Positions 1 through 7,452 of a stretch of 64,000 bases of DNA are shown piece after piece. A program made the position numbers and the translations under genes. This DNA comes from Stentor roeselii. Its lineage: Eukaryota > Ciliophora > Heterotrichea > Heterotrichida > Stentoridae. Below the pieces are notes generated by a model that saw nothing but the letters and a program-made list of their open reading frames with translations, had not been told where the DNA came from and ran no database searches. Location of the stretch: assembly GCA_006503475.1 (NCBI GenBank), contig RSEH01000148.1, positions 56,037 through 120,036 on the forward strand, in the 5' to 3' direction. Position 1 is the first letter of the stretch. The number at the start of each line of letters is the position of its first letter.

Positions 1-102
1 ATCCTTTTAGCCAAATAAAACTTTTCATTCAACAAACGATTTGGACTTAAAATACTAAAAATCCACATTTTCAATAATCCCACATAATCAAGGTTACAAT
101 AA

Positions 103-1410
103 ATGCAATACCGACTCTTAGACCCAGATTTTGATGACTTTGCAAGCTTCAGCCAAGTAAGGCAAACTTCACTTCGTACAACTGTGATAAGTCAACTGCG
201 AGAAATGGGATTCAGCCAGGAATTCATCGATATTTCGATTTCATACACGAACTCTTATAATATGAATGACCTCCTGGCTTTTATGATCAAGGGAGATAGA
301 GGATGGGAACATGATTTTATTCGTAATTTTTACACAGCTAATGAAATTAATCGATGCGAAATTTGCAAAGATGTTGCTGAAGAACATGCTGATTTCAATG
401 TACCTCCTCCTGTCAATGTACATGAAAGACAGGAGGAGTTTAAGTCTATGCAGGACCGAGTATCAGTTTTATTCTCATCCTTATTATCAGACGATGAAGA
501 AATCCCATCCGAGCGATGCCAGATCTGCCTCTACAGTATAAACATTCCCTACTCCCTTCCCTCCTGTCACCACCATTCATTCTGCGAAGCCTGCATCCGT
601 CAATACCTAGAAGTCCTAATAAACGATTCCAAAGTCCTAAACATAAAATGTCCAGGCAACAAATGCACAAAAGAATTCGAATCCTCAGATATAAACTCCT
701 TAGTTTCTCCTCAAATCTTCGAAAAATTCCTGAAATTCAAATCAAGAAGTGAGCTTCTAAAAGACCCTTCAATAAAATGGTGCATTCGTGCAGACTGTGA
801 AGGTTACGTAAAAGGTGAAGAAAGTGAAATTTTAAAAGAATGTCCAATTTGTTCAATGCAAATTTGCCTTAAATGTGGAAAATCCTGGCATCCAAAAAAA
901 AGTTGCGATGAAATGATTGACATGGACTATGAAGCCTGGGCGAAAGGAAGAGAAATCCAGCCATGTCCGAAGTGCCGACATAAAATTGAGAAAGTTGATG
1001 GGTGCAATCATATGACTTGCGCCGTGTGTGGGTATAACTGGTGTTGGCTTTGCAAAGGGAAATACACTTCGAATCATTTTAGTAATTTGAATCCTTTTGG
1101 ATGTCCTAATTTGCAGTCTGGGTATAATACTAGGGAAAATTGGCCTATGTGGAAGATTTATTGTGCTAGGATTAAAGGACTTTGCTTTTGGATTATGCTT
1201 GTTTTGTTTTCACCTGTTATTATTGTATTTGGACCTGCTGTTTACTCGGTTACTATGTTCAATAGGAATAATTATTATAGGGGGTTGTGCTACTTGGTGG
1301 TTTGTGATGTTTCTGTGTTTTTAGGAAGTTTGGCTATTACTCCTATTGGATATGCACTTGGAATTCCTTTTTTCACGGTGTATATGGTTTTGAGATGTAT
1401 CAGGCGATGA
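103..1410 (+). CDS. RBR-type E3 ubiquitin ligase, C-terminally membrane anchored
   Basis: 435 aa. RBR ligases pass ubiquitin from an E2 to a RING2 cysteine and then to the substrate. Visible order: a UBA-like helical segment near residues 25-66 (REMGFSQEFI), RING1 from about 138 (CQICLYSI...CHHHSFCEAC), an IBR domain around 225-270, and RING2 from about 287 (CPKCRHKIEKVDGCNHMTC). Cys306 in HMTC is the expected catalytic residue and is present. Two hydrophobic stretches at about 360-385 and 397-432 are probable membrane anchors, as in RNF144/RNF19-type RBRs, so it probably works on a membrane surface. The frame ends in TGA followed directly by TAA. The start follows AATAAATG. The family is certain; substrate and membrane are unknown. 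Confidence 0.93.
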   Translation: MQYRLLDPDFDDFASFSQVRQTSLRTTVISQLREMGFSQEFIDISISYTNSYNMNDLLAFMIKGDRGWEHDFIRNFYTANEINRCEICKDVAEEHADFNVPPPVNVHERQEEFKSMQDRVSVLFSSLLSDDEEIPSERCQICLYSINIPYSLPSCHHHSFCEACIRQYLEVLINDSKVLNIKCPGNKCTKEFESSDINSLVSPQIFEKFLKFKSRSELLKDPSIKWCIRADCEGYVKGEESEILKECPICSMQICLKCGKSWHPKKSCDEMIDMDYEAWAKGREIQPCPKCRHKIEKVDGCNHMTCAVCGYNWCWLCKGKYTSNHFSNLNPFGCPNLQSGYNTRENWPMWKIYCARIKGLCFWIMLVLFSPVIIVFGPAVYSVTMFNRNNYYRGLCYLVVCDVSVFLGSLAITPIGYALGIPFFTVYMVLRCIRR

Positions 1411-1507
1411 TAACTAGTAATTCTTTAATTATTCATTTCAAAGGTATAACGAAAATTTTCAATTACTACAGAATTCACCTAAATTTCCTTCTCTATCCAT
1501 TAATCTC

Positions 1508-1518
1508 TATAAATCATG
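1508..1518 (+). promoter_or_regulatory. TATAAATCATG start-site element (CorA gene)
   Basis: TATAAATC abuts the ATG of the CorA gene. The same string occurs at the Rab-like gene (6488-6498), and shortened TATAAATG occurs at five other starts. Whether it acts as a core promoter with an extremely short leader or as a translation context is inference. Confidence 0.45.
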
Positions 1519-2721
1519 TTAACCAGCCAAACTGAAGACGCGTGCCGATTCAACCGTTTTTCTCTTGTCACAATCGACCGATGCAATTCGATAACTCCAA
1601 GACGAGCGAATCACGTAATTTCCAAACAGGTGACCGAAATCAAACTTTTCGACCTGAACTTCAAATTTTGCAAAAACCTTTCATTTGAAGAGACTTTAGA
1701 CTTCATCTCTCAAGACCACAGCGAGTCAGATCCTTACGTGTTGATGTTTCTTGGACTTGACGATTCCAGTATAATAAACATTCGAAAACAATACGACTTG
1801 CACCCTATCTTGGATTCTGAATGTTCGAACTCGTGGCTTAACGACAAAGACTCTTTGCTTCAGTTCAATGATTATTTCTTGATCACCATTAACGATGCTG
1901 ACAACTCTGATAGTCTCGAAACTCCTGTTTCGCTTAAAATGATTGTATTCAAAAGTCATATTCTTATCTTTGCTGAAGATGAACTGTTCTGTATCAATAA
2001 AGTTTTTAATAAACTACTCAAGTTCTCACAGTTTCCTTCGAGAAGAGGAAGTAAAAGGGGACAGGACCAGGATAATAAGAAAAATATCACACAGCCTACT
2101 ATTGATATTTGGAATGATAAGGGATGTAGCAAGATTGAATCGATTTTTCATAAAATTCTTGAAGCGATTTATAGAAGACTTGAAAAAATTAGTATTAAGG
2201 AATGTCATAATGCATCGAAATGTATGGAGGACTCAAGTAACTTTGGAATTGAAGGAAGGGTGGATTTTATTATTAATCTCACTTTATCCCAGAAGAACCT
2301 TATCTACCTAGAAGAAGTTGTCAGACCAAAGATGAAACTATTCAGAGACCTGATAAACTGTAATTTTTTTTCAGAGCATTTTCAGTTCTATTTGATAAGC
2401 CTTGAAAGCCGAACAATGGTCCTTGTTCATCAAATCTACAACAACAAGATAATCGTAAAAACAGCAGGTAAGATCTTCACCAAAAGCATAGATAACACCT
2501 TGGCAGACAGCTCAGCAAAATTAAATGATATAACAAAATACTTCTCTTCAATCTCAACGATTTTTCTCCCGATTAACTTAATAGCGGGTCTTTGGGGAAT
2601 GAATGTTCAAGTTCCTTGGTTTGATGTGACGAATGAAGGGCCTTTCAGTGGAATAGTAGTGACAACATTAGCAGTATTTATAACAATCACAGTTTACTGT
2701 AAATCAAAAAGTTGGATGTAA
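1516..2721 (+). CDS. CorA/Mrs2/Alr1-family magnesium channel
   Basis: 401 aa. CorA-family proteins are pentameric Mg2+ channels with a large cytosolic N-terminal funnel and two C-terminal membrane helices. The signature Gly-Met-Asn lies at residues 361-363 (GLWGMN), at the end of the first helix (about 340-360). A second helix spans about 375-395, followed by a short basic tail (CKSKSWM). The acidic N-terminal domain and the long helical middle fit the family, and the length is usual. The frame is open without introns and starts in a TATAAATCATG context. It converges on the RRP15-like gene with 17 bp between stop codons. Plasma membrane versus organelle cannot be told from the sequence; no clear mitochondrial presequence is seen. 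Confidence 0.9.
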   Translation: MLTSQTEDACRFNRFSLVTIDRCNSITPRRANHVISKQVTEIKLFDLNFKFCKNLSFEETLDFISQDHSESDPYVLMFLGLDDSSIINIRKQYDLHPILDSECSNSWLNDKDSLLQFNDYFLITINDADNSDSLETPVSLKMIVFKSHILIFAEDELFCINKVFNKLLKFSQFPSRRGSKRGQDQDNKKNITQPTIDIWNDKGCSKIESIFHKILEAIYRRLEKISIKECHNASKCMEDSSNFGIEGRVDFIINLTLSQKNLIYLEEVVRPKMKLFRDLINCNFFSEHFQFYLISLESRTMVLVHQIYNNKIIVKTAGKIFTKSIDNTLADSSAKLNDITKYFSSISTIFLPINLIAGLWGMNVQVPWFDVTNEGPFSGIVVTTLAVFITITVYCKSKSWM

Positions 2722-2738
2722 ACTAACTATTAATCTAA

Positions 2739-3212
2739 CTATTTAACTTTGTCAACCTTTAAGAAATCTTCACTCAACACATTCCATTTCGGCTTCTCAA
2801 CAGAATAATCAATCATTTTTCTAGTCTCAGTAGTTTCCGTCAATCTTTTTATCCTTCTTTTAAACCTCTCTGAAAGTTTCCGAGCTCCTTCTTTTTGTTT
2901 TTTTTCTTTCTGCTCAAACTGTGCTGCTGAGATTTCATTGAAAATCTTGATGATTCCTTTCAAAGCTATTTTCCTCAACGATTTTTCACGAACAATGTCA
3001 GTGCTTTGTTGATAATTCCTTTTTTTTTCATTCAACTTTTGAAGCTTTTTATGTTTGAGTTCTTTTTTTTTCTTGATTTCTTCAGCAAGCTTCTTTTCAG
3101 GAGTTTTGTATTTGAAGAGGATGGGAGGTTGGTTTTCAGGGATGTTTATGGAGAGGATTTTACTGAATGATGAGAAGAAGGAAGACTCTGCAGGAATCTC
3201 GGTTTCTTCCAT
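2739..3212 (-). CDS. RRP15: RRP15-like 60S ribosome biogenesis factor
   Basis: 157 aa, very Lys-rich. Rrp15 is a nucleolar protein of pre-60S particles needed for processing of 27S pre-rRNA. The sequence has the family layout: an N-terminal FSKILSINIPENQPPIL segment, a basic coiled middle, the hallmark LRKIALKGIIKIFNEIS near residues 83-99 (compare LQRIATRGVVQLFNAV in animals) and a C-terminal PKWNVLSEDFL (compare PGWTILRDDFM). It is shorter than the human protein. The start follows TAAATAATC. It is downstream of, and on the same strand as, the orphan gene at 3342-4034, 129 bp away. The call rests on these two motifs and the overall order. Confidence 0.8.
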   Translation of the reverse strand: MEETEIPAESSFFSSFSKILSINIPENQPPILFKYKTPEKKLAEEIKKKKELKHKKLQKLNEKKRNYQQSTDIVREKSLRKIALKGIIKIFNEISAAQFEQKEKKQKEGARKLSERFKRRIKRLTETTETRKMIDYSVEKPKWNVLSEDFLKVDKVK

Positions 3213-3341
3213 GATTATTTAGAATGAGGAAGTTTTGATGAATAAAGATTTGGATCGATTAATAAATAAGGTTTTTATTCATGATGCAAAAATTCGATGT
3301 TTTAAGACTTTCTTCATATATCTTATTACACTAACCAACCA

Positions 3342-4034
3342 TCAGGTTCTATTAACCACTTTCAAATTCTTATACCACAGATTTCCTTTATTCTTCTCAA
3401 CTTTCGGAATATTTTTCTCAAAGTCTTCAATATCACCTGCAAGAGCAATACACTTAATCTTGCTAGAAACTCTTTCCAAATTCGGTAAACTTCTCTTCCA
3501 AAACTTCACTCCAGTTGAATTCGGACTTTTACAGTCAATTTCTTCTTGTTCATAATTTTTTAAAAGTTTATTCCCAGGGTCGACATCTCTAACAGGTGAC
3601 TCTTGACAACTATTCATAAACTTTTTAATACTTTTCTGAACCTGTAAATTTTTAACAGGGTTTATCTCTTCCCTGACGATTTTTTGTATAGGTTGCAAAA
3701 ACGTGATTTCTTTTCCAGGTTTTTTAAACAATTTATCCTGATTCCCATAAAAAAACTTGAAAAAATTCGAGTTATACCGAACAGAATTTTTCAGTCCTTG
3801 TTGAACAGCTTCTCTATCAGAGAACCTGATACTATCCAGGTCCTGGTCTTTTCTATCATAATTCATAGGAGGTAGTGAACTGCAAAGCTTTCGAGGAGGA
3901 GGGTCTTCGAATCTTCTTACTTGAATCTGTTTTTTTCTTGAAATCATCAGTTTTTCAGTAGCGATCAATGAGTGCTTTACTTGGAAGTGCTCAGGGGAGT
4001 CTGAAGAGACTGCATTGTGATGGAACTTTTGCAT
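3342..4034 (-). CDS. Uncharacterised basic protein
   Basis: 230 aa from the first ATG (MQKFHHNAV...). A longer reading would need a non-ATG start. I do not recognise a domain. It is hydrophilic, rich in Lys, Ser, Pro and Asn, probably largely disordered, with no signal peptide or membrane segment. It ends in TGA, one of the genes showing that TGA is a stop here. Its start codon lies only 13 bp from the start codon of the divergent gene at 4048, so any shared promoter must be extremely short or lie inside coding sequence. Likely a real gene because of its length and its position between tightly packed neighbours; function unknown. Confidence 0.7.
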   Translation of the reverse strand: MQKFHHNAVSSDSPEHFQVKHSLIATEKLMISRKKQIQVRRFEDPPPRKLCSSLPPMNYDRKDQDLDSIRFSDREAVQQGLKNSVRYNSNFFKFFYGNQDKLFKKPGKEITFLQPIQKIVREEINPVKNLQVQKSIKKFMNSCQESPVRDVDPGNKLLKNYEQEEIDCKSPNSTGVKFWKRSLPNLERVSSKIKCIALAGDIEDFEKNIPKVEKNKGNLWYKNLKVVNRT

Positions 4035-4047
4035 TATTAGTTTCAAG

Positions 4048-4812
4048 ATGGATCTTGTAAAACAGTTTCTTGCTGGGTCTGATCCTTCTGAAATCTTGAT
4101 GATGTGGCCGGAACCTGATTGTTCCCAGGGTGTTATCAGGGCGAAAATGAAAAGTTTGATGGAAGACTTTTCACAAAGTAAAAATTTGGTGGTTGAAGTG
4201 GTTGCTAGTCCTTTTTTTTCACTTAGTCTTTGTCCTGGTTTGGTTAAAGTCGCTTTGGAGGGAAACTCTTTGGTATTATTTAGTTAGGAAGTCATTGAAG
4301 CGCTTTTTAAATTTAAGGGGAAACAAGTTTTAGGAAAAGATTTGGGAAAAGTTTTTAATTACTTGACGGTGTGCTCGATTCCTTCTGGTTTTAATACGGT
4401 TAACACGAAGTCGTTGAAACTTGAAAGTGATCGACAAGGTTTAAAGCTAAAGAGAGCAGATAGAGTGAGATACTATTTGTTGAGTTTAGTTATAAACAAC
4501 AGTATCAGTATTCCAAAGGTTTCTGCTTTGAACAACTTGACAATTCCTTACTTTTCATTTATGATCCGGTACTATATGACATACACTGAGCTTCTTCCTT
4601 ACTCTCCGTCACCCGATCGACTTTTAGACTTTCTTAACGGTCTGATGAACTCCGCATCTCCAACATCTCAGCTTTTCGAGTTAATGGAACTAGTTTCACT
4701 TTACACAAGTTTCTCAGAATCCTCTCATTTTGTGCTTGATCTTCTCTCTGCGCATCCAGAGACCCTTCCTTCAAAGCCGCTTGAACTCTGTTCAAAAATA
4801 ATCCTTTCCTAG
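4048..4812 (+). CDS. Uncharacterised protein, two exons split by a 15-nt intron
   Basis: 249 aa after removal of the intron at 4273-4287. Exon 1 (4048-4272) gives 75 codons and exon 2 (4288-4812) gives 174 codons plus a stop. Without splicing the frame ends at the TAG that forms the intron 3' end. The product looks globular and helical (for example VRYYLLSLVINNSISI, PYFSFMIRYYMTY) with no signal peptide and no motif I recognise. It stands head to head with the gene at 3342-4034, with 13 bp between the two ATGs. The next gene downstream is separated by a run of TTTTCAATC repeats. Gene structure is well supported; function unknown. Confidence 0.8.
4273..4287 (+). other. 15-nt intron
   Basis: GTATTATTTAGTTAG, phase 0, with a candidate branch-point A at position 10. 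Retention would stop translation at its final TAG. Removal joins two otherwise separate open frames into one protein. Confidence 0.9.
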
Positions 4813-4860
4813 TAAACCCTTTCATCCTCACCTTAATCTACATCTTTCCAGTCATTTCAT

Positions 4861-4979
4861 TCCTTTCAATCTTTTCAATCCTTTTCAATCTTTTCAATCT
4901 TTTCAATCTTTTCAATCTTTTCAATCTTTTCATTCCTTTTCAATCTTTTCAATCCTTTTCAATCTTTTCAATCTTTTAA
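4861..4979. repeat. TTTTCAATC minisatellite (9-10 nt units)
   Basis: About a dozen units of TTTTCAATC or CTTTTCAATC, with one variant unit (TTTTCATTC). The array fills most of the spacer between the stop at 4812 and the ATG at 5035, so it is in the 5' region of the coiled-coil gene. Its role is unknown; it may simply be slippage-prone sequence. Confidence 0.9.
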
Positions 4980-5034
4980 TCATTAAAATCACAATCTTTT
5001 CCCTAAACCTAAAAAAAATTCAAGAATAATTCAA

Positions 5035-6471
5035 ATGACGAGAAACATTTCTATAAAAACCTCAGATGAAGAAATAGAAAGTCAACTCGATCGTCTGAAC
5101 ATCGCAGTTCAGCAGTTGATGATTGGAATTGAAGTCTCAGCTCAGACACCTCGAAATCCTTCTCAACTTTCATTCGCACATCCTGACTGGATGGACGAAG
5201 ACGAAAGAAGCCAGGAGATTCCAGATCATTTCGAAAAGAAATTCGAAGAAGTTTTGATGCAACTTGACCGTTGTCAGATGCAAAATGAGGACTTTTGGAC
5301 TGAGCAGTCACGAAGACAAGAAACAAGCGGCTCGATTTCAGAAGAATATGTTTTAAAACTGGAAAAGGAAAACATGGAACTTCGTTCGAAAAGTCAATCA
5401 ACTCGGAGTGATTTCACTTTAAACATCAGGAAAAATCCTAGTCTTGAAAATGAGAAAAAAAACTTTGAGGAAAAATTGACGCAACTTGATAAGTTGAATG
5501 AGTCTTATCATCAGAAGCATAATCAAATTATCAAGATTCAGGAAAGTCTTAGGGTCAAGGAAAGGTGGATTGATAAAAAGGAAAAGGAACTCAAGGCTCA
5601 TTGGCAGAACTTTGAGAAGACTAAAGGCGAATGGGAAAAAAACAGGGATCGCACTGAGGGTGTTAGGGAAGTTAAACATAATCGACTTGTTCAGAGTTAT
5701 GATAAAAGTATCTTTGAAGTTACACCCAAACCTGAAGCCCCTCCACCTGAAACTCCTCTTAGTAGAGACCAGGCTATTAAAGCTTTGCAGAATGAATTGC
5801 AGGAACTTGAGGATCAGCTTAAGGTCACTAGTCATAGGGATGAGGCTCAGAAGTTGATTATGAAAATTGATGGCATTAAAAATCGAGTTGCTACTTTAAG
5901 AGGGCAAAAGGCCTTGTTTGAAAGCAACAAGTCATCCCGTCTAATCAGCCACATGATGAAAACCATGGAAAAAGAAGTAAACTACGAAGAAAACAAGCGA
6001 AAGCAGCAACTCGAGCGATTTACAAACAAAAAAAACCCTCTAAGAGCAAGTGCAGATCTAGGAAACCTTAAAAACTTAGGAGGCCTGACAACCATTTCAA
6101 GTCTCACCAACTTAATAACTCAAGACGAAAGTCCACCAAAAAAGCTTGAAACTCGAGAACCGGTCCAAACAACGCGAGCAGGTCTTTCCCGACAATTGGA
6201 TGAAAAGCAAGTCCTTGATTTCCGCAAAAAACTCTTAGAAAAGCGTGAAAAAGAACTAAACAATCGAGAATTAATGCTTCAAGAAACTTGGAATCGAGTA
6301 CCTGGGTCAAAGGAACTTATTGAAATTGTTAACTTGACACTTGCGAAACTCACACAACAGAAAAATGAACTGGACAATGAAAGAGAAGCTTTTGAGAAGG
6401 AAAAAGTTGAAATGTTGAGAATTCGGGATAAATTGAAGGACCAGATGGAAAAAATCAACTTGAATTGTTAG
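5035..6471 (+). CDS. Coiled-coil protein
   Basis: 478 aa. Long heptad-rich helices predominate: about 20-55, 70-125, 145-215, 250-320 and 400-475, rich in Glu, Lys, Gln and Leu. They are separated by short Pro-rich linkers (KPEAPPPETPLSRDQ near 235). No catalytic motif, signal peptide or membrane span is seen. Such proteins are usually structural or scaffolding (cytoskeleton, basal body, vesicle tether), but nothing here chooses among these. The Rab-like gene follows on the same strand 24 bp downstream, so the two might be functionally linked; that is only proximity. Confidence 0.8.
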   Translation: MTRNISIKTSDEEIESQLDRLNIAVQQLMIGIEVSAQTPRNPSQLSFAHPDWMDEDERSQEIPDHFEKKFEEVLMQLDRCQMQNEDFWTEQSRRQETSGSISEEYVLKLEKENMELRSKSQSTRSDFTLNIRKNPSLENEKKNFEEKLTQLDKLNESYHQKHNQIIKIQESLRVKERWIDKKEKELKAHWQNFEKTKGEWEKNRDRTEGVREVKHNRLVQSYDKSIFEVTPKPEAPPPETPLSRDQAIKALQNELQELEDQLKVTSHRDEAQKLIMKIDGIKNRVATLRGQKALFESNKSSRLISHMMKTMEKEVNYEENKRKQQLERFTNKKNPLRASADLGNLKNLGGLTTISSLTNLITQDESPPKKLETREPVQTTRAGLSRQLDEKQVLDFRKKLLEKREKELNNRELMLQETWNRVPGSKELIEIVNLTLAKLTQQKNELDNEREAFEKEKVEMLRIRDKLKDQMEKINLNC

Positions 6472-6487
6472 AGAATAATGAAATCCT

Positions 6488-6498
6488 TATAAATCATG
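6488..6498 (+). promoter_or_regulatory. TATAAATCATG start-site element (Rab-like gene)
   Basis: Identical to the 11-mer at the CorA start, and sitting in a spacer of only 24 bp after the previous stop codon. Any transcription start for this gene must be in or next to it, or inside the upstream gene. Confidence 0.45.
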
Positions 6499-7101
6499 GT
6501 AGATGATGTGAAAAACGTAAAGGTTGTCTTTTTAGGGGAACCTGGGTGTGGAAAAACTAGTATTATCAACAGGTATATCAATGGTACTTTTAACCCTGAT
6601 CAGGAGAGTACTATTGGAGCTAATTATTTTAGTAAAACTGTAGAAGTCAACTCGGTTTGGATTAAACTTAACTTGTGGGATATTGCGGGAAAGGATAGAT
6701 ATGAAGGACTTGCCACTCTCTACGCTAAAAATGCTGAAGCTTACGTATTGGTCTGTCAATGCACACAAGAATCAGCAGCTGACTCAATAGAAAGATTTTA
6801 TAACAAGTACATCAAAGAGAATATAAAAAAAGACACACAACTTTTTGTTGTGGTGAATAAAATCGACTTAAACACTTCTGAGAATTCTCTAAATCTAATC
6901 CTTGCCAAAGCAGATGAACTTCATATCTCAGTTTTTCAAGTTTCGTCAAAAGATGGGATCGGAATCGAGGACATGTTTCAAAAATTGCAAGAAAAGATTA
7001 GGAGAAATTCAGCAGCTATATCAAGAAGAAGTATTAATCTAACAACATCGTCTAAACATTCAGTTAATTTGCATGACAAAAAGAAATGTTGCTCAGGATA
7101 A
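6496..7101 (+). CDS. Rab-like small GTPase with Gln-to-Lys change in switch II
   Basis: 201 aa. Rab GTPases recruit effectors to membranes when GTP-bound. Seen: P-loop GEPGCGKTS (residues 14-22), switch I ESTIGANYF with the conserved Thr39, switch II WDIAGKDRYEGL (61-72), guanine motif NKID (121-124), a VSSKDG motif corresponding to SAK, and a C-terminal CCSG suited to geranylgeranylation. Two switch II positions differ from the canonical WDTAGQE: Thr is Ile63 and the catalytic Gln is Lys66. In Rabs the Gln positions the attacking water, so intrinsic hydrolysis should be weak and the protein may stay GTP-loaded or use a different GAP mechanism. Subfamily uncertain. Confidence 0.92.
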   Translation: MVDDVKNVKVVFLGEPGCGKTSIINRYINGTFNPDQESTIGANYFSKTVEVNSVWIKLNLWDIAGKDRYEGLATLYAKNAEAYVLVCQCTQESAADSIERFYNKYIKENIKKDTQLFVVVNKIDLNTSENSLNLILAKADELHISVFQVSSKDGIGIEDMFQKLQEKIRRNSAAISRRSINLTTSSKHSVNLHDKKKCCSG

Positions 7102-7452
7102 TGTAAAATAATATTTATGTTAGAATTAAAAGTTAAACTTATGATTTTGAAGAGGTATGTTTAATGAGGTGAATATTTATTTTTGTAAGATTTGTTTTTA
7201 TTTTGTTGATATTCAATTATACTGCTGGATAATGTTGGAGATGCTTTATTGTTTGATTAATTTATTGAGAAATAAATACTAGTGATTATTTTAGTGATGA
7301 TATTACAATAAGATTATATTAAAATTATCAAATTACCATATTAGTGGATTTATTGGGTTAACTTCATTAACTTGTATTTAATAAATCTAAAGTTCATCAT
7401 TTTATGGTTTTAAAGCCAATTAAAATTCAAAATCAATCGTAAGTTGAATCTT
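7102..7452. other. Intergenic, AT-rich
   Basis: Lies between the convergent ends of the Rab-like gene and RICTOR. I see no open frame, tRNA-like arms or repeats in it. Confidence 0.6.

Noticed and set aside
1408-1413. Use of TGA as tryptophan, as in Blepharisma
   Set aside because: TGA ends the RBR gene and the 3342-4034 gene, and none of the long frames (up to 4,803 codons) contains an internal TGA; tryptophan is always TGG.
5051-5835. Minus-strand frames opposite the coiled-coil gene
   Set aside because: They are shadows: hydrophobic low-quality translations opposite a heptad-rich plus-strand protein.
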